Origin: Desulfobulbaceae bacterium
GTDB taxonomy: Bacteria > Desulfobacterota > Desulfobulbia > Desulfobulbales > SURF-16
DNA: 18,264 nucleotides
Assembly: GCA_021160685.1 (NCBI GenBank)
Contig: JAGHCC010000130.1
Coordinates: 1-18,264, forward strand
Direction of reading: 5' to 3'
Part shown: piece by piece, positions 1 through 5,083 of the stretch
How positions within the stretch are numbered: position 1 is the first letter of the stretch
Layout of the letters: every line of letters begins with the position of its first letter
The notes under the pieces: generated by a model
The model's database searches: none
What the model saw: only the letters and a program-made list of their open reading frames with translations
What the model was told of the DNA's origin: nothing
Made by a program: the position numbers and the translations under genes

Positions 1-614
1 TCATACATCATCTTCACGGAGAGTTCCAGGCTCTTGGTGGGCATCCAGGTTACGGCGAGAACAGGCTCGAATCCCCAGTAATTTCGGCCAACATTGGCCA
101 GATTACCGTCCTCTTCATTGCCCATGGGAATATAGGTATCCACAAGAGAGGTGACCAGATGGAGTTTGCCCTCCATAAGATGCCATGACAGAATAAAAGG
201 GGAGTAGATCACATAGGGAACGCCGCTGTCGGAATAATGGCGTTTCCCTTTTGCGCCCACCGGCTGTTTAAAATCCACATCCACATCAAGAAAAGGGATA
301 AAGAGATGCTGGCCGTAAAAGCCGCCCGCGATCTGTTGATCGCTGACCCACAGAAAGCGTAAAACATCCGCCTTGACTTCAGCCTCATCAAAGATCTCGA
401 TGTCGTCTCCGGAATCATCTGCCAGATCATTGCCTTTGTAGTAATAGGCATAGTTCAGAAAGTAAAATCCCGGTGGCGGTACCGCGCCGGAGAGAAAATC
501 CTCGGCTCCCAGCGGATAGTTCTTGCCGCCGCCAGCCAGAGATGGAGAAACGTGAAACAGCAAGATGCCCACTGCCAGCAGAATTGGTACTAAATGAGTG
601 ATCCCCTTTTTCAT
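1..614 (-). CDS. SphA / phenol_MetA_deg-like outer-membrane protein, N-terminal part (3' end outside the window)
   Basis: The gene reads leftward from ATG at 614 and is open for 204 codons until it leaves the window. A Shine-Dalgarno-like GGAGGGCG lies about 7 bases before the ATG. Residues 1-27 form a Sec signal peptide (KK, hydrophobic stretch, cleavage after SPSLA). The mature part begins GGGKNYPLGAEDF and continues PPPGFYFLNYAYYYKGN, then VDFKQPVG and IYSPFILSWHL. This pattern matches my knowledge of the SphA / 'MetA-pathway of phenol degradation' family, predicted outer-membrane beta-barrels related to FadL-like hydrophobic solute transporters. The substrate is unknown; the family name does not prove a role in phenol degradation. 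The C-terminal strands are not visible. The leader of about 225 bases contains a MITE-like element. Confidence 0.75.
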   Translation of the reverse strand, partial: MKKGITHLVPILLAVGILLFHVSPSLAGGGKNYPLGAEDFLSGAVPPPGFYFLNYAYYYKGNDLADDSGDDIEIFDEAEVKADVLRFLWVSDQQIAGGFYGQHLFIPFLDVDVDFKQPVGAKGKRHYSDSGVPYVIYSPFILSWHLMEGKLHLVTSLVDTYIPMGNEEDGNLANVGRNYWGFEPVLAVTWMPTKSLELSVKMMY

Positions 615-667
615 CAATCGCCCTCCAAAAAAAAACTTTGATGTCATGCACGAAAATGCCGAATTTT

Positions 668-821
668 GTAACCGTTCACAGGCGACTTACAACTTTATGA
701 AAACCTCGGTCCTGTAAGCGTTTACCAGTGCCTCAGATTTGTTCGTTAGAGCTTTGTCGCTATAGCCCCTCTATGGGACTAGACTCTAACGGGCGAAAAT
801 GAGGTACTGGTGAATGTTTAC
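668..821 (-). mobile_element. MITE-like element copy A, IS66-type ends, 8-bp target duplication
   Basis: The element is 154 bp. Its ends are GTAACCGTTCACA (668-680) and, read inward from 821, GTAAACATTCACC: 10 of 13 bases agree. The flanks are CGAATTTT (660-667) and CGATTTTT (822-829), an 8-bp direct repeat with one mismatch. From about 715 to 821 it is a long imperfect palindrome with arms containing CCAGTGCCTCA and CCAGTACCTCA, and an inner stem with CGTTAGAG and CTATAG on both arms. A third internal terminus-like motif, GTAAGCGTTTACC, is at 715-727. There is no coding capacity. Copy B at 10728-10879 is the same element in opposite orientation. GTAA termini plus 8-bp duplications are known for the IS66 family, so this is probably a non-autonomous IS66-derived element. 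It lies between the promoter and start of the leftward gene at 614. Confidence 0.75.
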
Positions 822-839
822 CGATTTTTCGTCAAGGCG

Positions 840-878
840 ACGATACAAAGGTTTGGTTTTTTTGTCAATCATGACAAA
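840..878 (-). promoter_or_regulatory. Putative sigma-70 promoter with overlapping 18-bp dyad
   Basis: On the minus strand, TTGACA (868 to 863) is followed after 17 bases by TATCGT (845 to 840). Overlapping the -35 box is a perfect inverted repeat, TTTGTCA-ATCA-TGACAAA (861-878), a typical repressor-operator geometry. It would drive the leftward gene starting at 614, with transcript passing through the mobile element. The -10 box is only a partial match, so confidence is moderate. The rest of 615-934 shows only the element and AT-rich sequence. Confidence 0.4.
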
Positions 879-934
879 TGCAGAATTGGCTCCCTGTTCC
901 GAGAAAAAGAAAAACATGAACCAGGATTTTTTTC

Positions 935-1489
935 ATGAAAAAATGTTTGATCGATTCCTCATCTGCTATTCTTCTTTATAAATCCGGGCTGATGCAGACA
1001 TTGATTTCAACCTTTGATGTCCGGGTTGGCACTGTGATCTATAAGAAATTGACATGTTCCGGTTATCCTGGCTGCGAGCAGTTTAAAAAAAAATTTCAAG
1101 GAAAACAGTTTGAGTGGCGGAAAAAAAAGATGAGGAGGACTGCCCCTATTCCATGATCACTGCCGCTTTGGATCCGGGGTGAGCGTCAGACCCTTCTCTT
1201 GTTTCAGGAAGGATTGGCAGATTTTATTATTGTAGACGATGGATCTGCGGTCAGGTGTTGTCGGAAACTCGGCATTCCCCACATCAATGCTCTCCTTGTG
1301 CCTCGTATTTTCTGTATTGCAGGAAAAATTTCCCGAGAAGTTTGTCGGCAAAAGATGGGACAGTTAACGGAAATCGGCCACTATGGCCGAAATGTAATCG
1401 ATTATGCCTGGAGATGTGTGGATTCCCGTCTTATCTTTTTTGTTCCAAGAAGAAGTGAGAAAAGAGGTTGGCACGAGAAAATGATTTGA
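935..1489 (+). pseudogene. PIN-domain protein gene broken by two frameshifts
   Basis: The start is ATG at 935, with AGGA about 8 bases upstream. The N-terminus MKKCLIDSSSAILLYKSGL has the first PIN beta-strand with its acidic residue. The frame hits TGA at 1154-1156. Homology-like text continues in the -1 frame between about 1114 and 1179 (VAEKKDEEDCPYSMITAALDPG), then returns to the first frame as GERQTLLLFQEGLADFIIVDDGSA, RKLGIPHINALLVPRIF and a C-terminal IGHYGRNVIDYA. The joined reading gives LDPGERQTLL, the usual acidic motif of PIN proteins, so a base seems lost near 1114 and one gained in the GGGG run at 1176-1179. PIN proteins are Mg-dependent nucleases, often toxins. No antitoxin gene is visible beside it. 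It may be a true pseudogene or hold two sequencing errors. Confidence 0.65.
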
Positions 1490-1513
1490 CAAATGAAAAG
1501 ATTTTTCTATATT
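1486..1513 (+). promoter_or_regulatory. Sigma-70-type promoter of the superoxide reductase gene
   Basis: TTGACA (1486-1491), a 16-base spacer, then TATATT (1508-1513). Predicted transcription start is near 1520, about 30 bases before the ATG at 1550. The -35 box overlaps the stop codon (1487-1489) of the damaged PIN gene, so the reductase has its own promoter and does not depend on read-through. Confidence 0.6.
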
Positions 1514-1549
1514 ACTGATAACTTTTATTAAAAAATGCGGAGGTGGATT

Positions 1550-1990
1550 ATGTCTGAAAGAAGAAAGTTTATCAAAGGTTCATTGGCGGCGGCAGCAGTT
1601 GTGGCAGCTGGAAGTGCATCAAGCGCCTTGGCCATGCCAAAGAGCTGTCCGAAAAGTTGTCCAACAGCTAATCCGAGCTTAACAGGGATTATCTATTCGA
1701 AAGCGAATCCCGGTAAATGGGAGAAAAAAGTTGGTGGTCACGCTCCGCAGGTGACTGTAGCGGACGGTAAAGTGACAGTGTTAACAAATCACGGGATGAG
1801 TGAAAAACATTATATTGTCCGCCATACATTGGTTTTGACTGATGGAACGGTTGCGGGCGAGAAAACCTTTTCTCCTTCCGATGAAAAGGCTGAGTCTGTT
1901 TTTGATTTGCCGGCAGACTATAAAGGTCGTATTATCGCGACCAGTTTTTGTAACCTGCATGACTTTTGGGTTACACCGGCGCAAGTGTAA
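1550..1990 (+). CDS. Tat-exported superoxide reductase (neelaredoxin/desulfoferrodoxin-like catalytic domain)
   Basis: Superoxide reductases reduce superoxide to hydrogen peroxide at a mononuclear [Fe(His)4(Cys)] site. All five expected ligands are present in the 146-aa protein: H64 (GHAPQ), H81 and H87 (NHGMSEKHYI), C134 and H137 (CNLHDFW). E58 in GKWEKK sits where the sixth-ligand glutamate loop is expected. The N-terminus SERRKFIKG followed by an alanine-rich stretch ending SALA is a twin-arginine signal, so a folded iron protein is probably exported to the periplasm. There is no N-terminal desulforedoxin FeCys4 domain; two cysteines follow the cleavage site (C33, C37). ATG at 1550 was chosen because CGGAGGTGG (1538-1546) is ideally placed; the codon at 1535 lies upstream of that site. 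It is monocistronic, with its own promoter and terminator. Confidence 0.88.
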   Translation: MSERRKFIKGSLAAAAVVAAGSASSALAMPKSCPKSCPTANPSLTGIIYSKANPGKWEKKVGGHAPQVTVADGKVTVLTNHGMSEKHYIVRHTLVLTDGTVAGEKTFSPSDEKAESVFDLPADYKGRIIATSFCNLHDFWVTPAQV

Positions 1991-2012
1991 CATGCAGGTG
2001 ACTTGATTTTTA

Positions 2013-2050
2013 AACGGGGGTATGAATTCTTCATCCCCCGTTGTTTTTTT
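2013..2050 (+). terminator. Rho-independent terminator after the superoxide reductase
   Basis: The left arm AACGGGGG-T-ATGAA (2013-2026) pairs with TTCATCCCCCGTT (2030-2042), with one bulged base and a 3-base loop, followed by GTTTTTTT. It lies 22 bases after the reductase stop. Confidence 0.92.
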
Positions 2051-2084
2051 CCCGCCTCAGATTGTTCAACAAATATTCCCCGGT

Positions 2085-2230
2085 TGTAAATATTCGGCAG
2101 CACTCCCCAGGAAGGCGATCCGGCTGCCCAGCATACCCAGGTATAATCGATCAGCCGGCTTGCCTCGCTGTGAAGCGCCCCAGAGAACCGGGTTCATTCA
2201 GCACCGTGCCTCGTTGTGGCTGAATTTCGT
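2085..2230. repeat. Palindromic intergenic repeat D (GTAAATATTCGG head; probable degraded MITE)
   Basis: It begins TGTAAATATTCGG-CAGCACTCCCC, nearly the same as the head of repeat C at 17834 (TGTAAATATTCGG-TTAGCACCCC). An inner stem pairs AGGCGATCCGGCTG (2113-2126) with CAGCCGGCTTGCCT (2152-2165), 12 of 14 positions. A second small hairpin has ATTCAGC and GCTGAAT around 2196-2225. No matching right terminus or target duplication was found, so this copy may be truncated; the right limit is approximate. The 400-base stretch 1991-2391 otherwise holds only the terminator and the dyad at 2304-2333. Confidence 0.5.
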
Positions 2231-2303
2231 TGGTAATCACATTTCATTATCCGACTGTTTTTTTTGCAGGGCTGAGGTAAGGTATCGGTTGAAATCTTTT
2301 TTT

Positions 2304-2333
2304 TCAAGAAGGAGTGAATTTCGCTTCTTGACA
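2304..2333 (+). promoter_or_regulatory. Dyad overlapping a TTGACA box before the his operon
   Basis: TCAAGAAG (2304-2311) and CTTCTTGA (2324-2331) form a perfect 8-bp inverted repeat with a 12-base interval. The right arm merges into TTGACA (2328-2333), a consensus -35. No convincing -10 follows at 16-18 bases (best TACTTT at 2350-2355), so the promoter is tentative. The dyad could be an operator or an RNA hairpin. Confidence 0.3.
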
Positions 2334-2391
2334 AAACAGGGAGATGCGCTACTTTCATGCCCTGAATTTTGATTCAATGATGATAAGGAAT

Positions 2392-2568
2392 ATGGAACTT
2401 ATTTGCGAAAAATATGATCAGAAGATGGATTCGGAAGCTGCCCGCTGCCGGCATCCTGATGAATACTGTAAATTCAGATCTTCCTGTATCATTCATTATA
2501 TCGGCAAGGAGCAGGCCAGGGAGTCCCACGGTAATTCATCTCACGAGAAGGAAAAGGATCAAAAATGA
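2392..2568 (+). CDS. Small four-cysteine protein translationally coupled to hisI
   Basis: It encodes 58 aa: MELICEKYDQKMDSEAARC, then HPDEYCKFRSSCIIHYIGKE and a lysine/glutamate-rich tail. The four cysteines (C5, C19, C26, C32) with the YCKFRSSC core suggest a metal or Fe-S site, but no function is known to me; I recall similar short proteins in Desulfobacterota. Its TGA overlaps the ATG of hisI (ATGA at 2565-2568), so translation is coupled and it heads the his operon. The start is uncertain: ATG at 2377, 2380 and 2392 are in frame. I chose 2392 because the family-like region begins there, though AAGGA at 2385-2389 is closer to it than usual. Confidence 0.65.
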   Translation: MELICEKYDQKMDSEAARCRHPDEYCKFRSSCIIHYIGKEQARESHGNSSHEKEKDQK

Positions 2569-2945
2569 TACAATTACAATTTGGTAAGGCAAAAGACGGA
2601 CTTCTGCCCGCCATTGCCCAGGATTCTGAAACCGGTGAGGTGTTGATGCTGGCTTATATCAATGAAGAGGCCTGGCGTAAAACTTTAGAGACAGGCAAGG
2701 CTCATTACTGGAGCAGATCCCGTAACAAATTATGGCTCAAGGGAGAATCTTCCAACCATGTTCAGCTGGTCAAAGAAATATTGGTGGACTGCGATGAAGA
2801 TACCGTGATATTTAAGGTTGAGCAATTGGGTGGCGCGGCCTGTCACAAAGGCTATCGCAGCTGTTTTTTCAGACGCTGTGAAGATGATGGTCTAAAAATA
2901 AAAGATAAGCCGGTATTTGATCCCCGGGAGGTCTATAAAAAATGA
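2565..2945 (+). CDS. hisI: Phosphoribosyl-AMP cyclohydrolase
   Basis: This enzyme hydrolyses the purine ring of phosphoribosyl-AMP in the third step of histidine biosynthesis, in the cytoplasm. The 126-aa protein is the monofunctional form without the HisE pyrophosphatase domain. It has the metal motif DCDED (75-79) and the zinc cysteines C76, C93 (AACHKGYRSC) and C100. The WSRSRNKLWLKGESSNH segment (residues 49-65) is typical of the family. It overlaps the upstream small ORF and the downstream hisG by 4 bases each (ATGA). Confidence 0.95.
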   Translation: MIQLQFGKAKDGLLPAIAQDSETGEVLMLAYINEEAWRKTLETGKAHYWSRSRNKLWLKGESSNHVQLVKEILVDCDEDTVIFKVEQLGGAACHKGYRSCFFRRCEDDGLKIKDKPVFDPREVYKK

Positions 2946-3814
2946 AACAGTTGAAACTGGGTATTCCCAAGGGAAGTCTTGAAAAGGCAACGATTGAATT
3001 GTTTGCCAAGGCCGGTTGGCATATCAAACTTTCTTCCAGAAATTATTTTCCCGAGGTGGATGATCCGGAACTGTCGTGTTCCATCTGTCGACCCCAGGAA
3101 ATGTCACGCTATATTGAGGATGGCATACTGGACGCCGGTATTACCGGTAAGGACTGGACTTTGGAAAATGAGTCCGATGTCGTGGTGGTGGAGGATCTGA
3201 TTTATTCCAAAGTAAGCCGTAAACCGACCCGTTGGGTGATTGCAGTTCCAGGCGATTCGGACATTCAAAGTCTGGAGGATCTGGAAGGAAAAAAAATAGC
3301 CACGGAGCTGGTTGGCTACTCCACTCGTTTTTTTGCTGAAAAAAAGATCAATGTCGATATCGAATTTTCCTGGGGAGCCACTGAGGCCAAGGTTGTTTCC
3401 GGGCTGGCCGATGCCATTGTCGAGGTTACGGAAACAGAATCTACCATTCGCGCCCATGGGCTGAGGATTATTCATGAACTCATGACATCAAATACTCAAT
3501 TTGTTGCCAATAAGGCGACTTGGGAAGATCCCTGGAAGCAGAGAAAAATTAAGAATATCACCATGTTGCTACAGGGTGCTCTCAAGGCGGAAAAAATTGT
3601 CGGAGTAAAGATGAATGTTCCGGAAGAGCGGCTTCAGGCAATCATTGATCTTCTCCCCAGCTTGAATGCGCCCACCGTTGCTCATCTGTATCAAACGAAA
3701 TGGTATTCTGTGGAAACCGTCATTGCAGCTCATGTTATACGCGATCTGGTGCCCAGATTGCTGGATGAGGGTGCCGAAGGCATTATTGAGTATGCCCTGA
3801 ATAAGATTATTTAA
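2942..3814 (+). CDS. hisG: ATP phosphoribosyltransferase, long form
   Basis: This is the first and committed enzyme of histidine biosynthesis, joining ATP and PRPP. At 290 aa it is the long form: catalytic periplasmic-binding-like fold (start KLGIPKGSLEKATIELF; DAGITGKDW) plus a C-terminal HisG_C/ACT-like regulatory domain (about 215-290, GVKMNVPEERLQAIIDLLPSLNAPTV), which normally confers histidine feedback inhibition without HisZ. ATG at 2942 overlaps the hisI stop, and GGGAGG is about 11 bases upstream. The PRPP-loop region reads ADAIVEVTETESTIRAHGL, with Glu where many relatives have Gly (TETG). No other his gene is in the window, so the pathway genes are dispersed. Confidence 0.94.
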   Translation: MKQLKLGIPKGSLEKATIELFAKAGWHIKLSSRNYFPEVDDPELSCSICRPQEMSRYIEDGILDAGITGKDWTLENESDVVVVEDLIYSKVSRKPTRWVIAVPGDSDIQSLEDLEGKKIATELVGYSTRFFAEKKINVDIEFSWGATEAKVVSGLADAIVEVTETESTIRAHGLRIIHELMTSNTQFVANKATWEDPWKQRKIKNITMLLQGALKAEKIVGVKMNVPEERLQAIIDLLPSLNAPTVAHLYQTKWYSVETVIAAHVIRDLVPRLLDEGAEGIIEYALNKII

Positions 3815-3820
3815 TTTAGA

Positions 3821-3988
3821 GGTTCAAAGGTTCAAAGGGACAAAGGGACGGAGACCGGGCATAAAGCCTACATTTGCCCACATGCCTTTTGAGAAAACAA
3901 AAAAATAGCCGGTAGCTGCGGTGAAGGGGTAAAGGTTCAAGGGGGTACCCTTTGTCCCTCTGCCCCTTTGTCCCTCAGCCCCTTTTTT
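3821..3988 (+). repeat. Inverted clusters of octamer tandem repeats; possible terminator of the his operon
   Basis: The left cluster has four units with period 8 (GGTTCAAA, GGTTCAAA, GGGACAAA, GGGACGGA; 3821-3852). The right cluster has four units of complementary type (CCCTTTGT, CCCTCTGC, CCCTTTGT, CCCTCAGC; 3948-3979). The clusters can pair: AGGGACAAAGGGACGGAG (3836-3853) against 3958-3975, 16 of 18 positions, followed by CCCCTTTTTT. It fills the gap between hisG and engB and could end the his transcript, though the interval of about 100 bases between arms makes a simple terminator less certain. A smaller GGGTACCC palindrome lies inside. Confidence 0.6.
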
Positions 3989-4017
3989 AATCTATCAACG
4001 ATTACAGGTCAAAACAG

Positions 4018-4611
4018 ATGAAATCCCTCTTGGACTCAGCAAATAGTGACTTTGTTACCAGTGTTTTTAAGACGGCCCAGCTTCCTCCGGAAGAGATCCC
4101 GGAAATCGCCTTTGCCGGCCGTTCCAATGTGGGAAAGTCAAGTTTGATCAACAAATTGATCAATCGGCGCAAACTTGTGAAAATCAGTTCTCGGCCAGGC
4201 AAGACCCAGAGTCTGAATTTTTTCCTGGTGGGCGAATCCCTTTATCTCGTTGATCTGCCGGGATATGGCTTTGCCAAGGTGCCGAGAAAAATAAAAAATG
4301 ACTGGCAGGGCTTGATTTCATCGTATCTGCTCAATCGACAAACACTTTGTTGTGTTGTGGTAATCATTGACCTGCGCCATGGGGTAAAACCCCAGGATCT
4401 TGAACTGATCAACTGGCTTCGCGCCGAGGAAATTCCTTTTTTGCCGGTCTACACCAAGATGGATAAGGTCAAGAAGAACCAGCAGGCCAGACAGGCGGCT
4501 CTTCTTGATGCAGGATTTGGACTCGGGGAGTGGGAGCGGGTTCTCTTTTCGGCCAAAACCGGCGCCGGAAAAGAAAAATTAATCACAGCCCTTGACCAGT
4601 TCATCGGATAA
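4018..4611 (+). CDS. engB: Ribosome-biogenesis GTPase EngB/YsxC/YihA
   Basis: This essential TRAFAC GTPase takes part in large-subunit ribosome assembly in the cytoplasm. In 197 aa it shows G1 GRSNVGKS (34-41), G2 threonine T63 in SRPGKTQ, G3 DLPG (79-82), G4 TKMD (146-149) and G5 SAK (178-180). Length and motifs are normal for the family. No clear Shine-Dalgarno precedes the ATG. The leader contains AACGATTACAGG (3997-4008), 12 bases identical to part of mobile element B, perhaps a relic. Confidence 0.94.
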   Translation: MKSLLDSANSDFVTSVFKTAQLPPEEIPEIAFAGRSNVGKSSLINKLINRRKLVKISSRPGKTQSLNFFLVGESLYLVDLPGYGFAKVPRKIKNDWQGLISSYLLNRQTLCCVVVIIDLRHGVKPQDLELINWLRAEEIPFLPVYTKMDKVKKNQQARQAALLDAGFGLGEWERVLFSAKTGAGKEKLITALDQFIG

Positions 4612-4686
4612 TGGTTAATTGCCAGACTGAAAACCGGTTCGGTGGGTGTATACGATATTTTGTTAATGTTCCTGTGAGGAAAGAAA

Positions 4687-4998
4687 ATGCAAACCGTCGC
4701 AGAGAGAGATCTAATCGATATGGCTCCTAAAAATGAATGGTTATGCTGGGAAATTACAAAATGTGCCGGAGTCGAAGGCTGTCTCGCCCGCGAGCGTCAG
4801 GAAGTCCCCTGCTGGGAGCTTGCCAGGGAACTTGAGGATTATCGGACCATATTAAATGTCTGTGAAGACTGTATTGTCTATATTTCCCACCAGAAAAACT
4901 CTGTTCTTTCTGAACAGGAGATCCGGGAAATCATGGAAAAGAAGGGACTCTGCGTCCTTGCCGCCAAGTGTTCAGATTATACTCCGGCAGATGACTAG
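4687..4998 (+). CDS. Two-CW domain cysteine-rich protein
   Basis: The 103-aa protein has the two-CW layout: C20-W21, C26, C32, then PC42-W43, followed by C59-x2-C62 and later C88 and C94. Such proteins are common and uncharacterised in delta-proteobacteria; the cysteines suggest metal or Fe-S binding, which is inference. There is no signal peptide or membrane segment. GAGGAAAG lies just before the ATG. It sits 75 bases after engB and converges with the hydantoinase gene. Confidence 0.75.
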   Translation: MQTVAERDLIDMAPKNEWLCWEITKCAGVEGCLARERQEVPCWELARELEDYRTILNVCEDCIVYISHQKNSVLSEQEIREIMEKKGLCVLAAKCSDYTPADD

Positions 4999-5083
4999 CA
5001 GCTACGCTGAAAGTCAATAAACAAGCACAGCGAAACATCCTGATAAGGGAAAGATTCTGAATTAAATAGCTTCGAATCTCATT

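Noticed and set aside
427..651. Leftward frames at 427-651 and 209-451
   Set aside because: They are in other frames of the SphA-like gene, whose signal peptide, ribosome-binding site and family motifs support the frame starting at 614.
2022..2372. A 116-codon open frame after the superoxide reductase
   Set aside because: It starts inside the terminator hairpin and runs through repeat D; the protein has no family-like features.
3821..3979. Octamer clusters considered as a CRISPR array
   Set aside because: Units are 8 bases, contiguous and without unique spacers.
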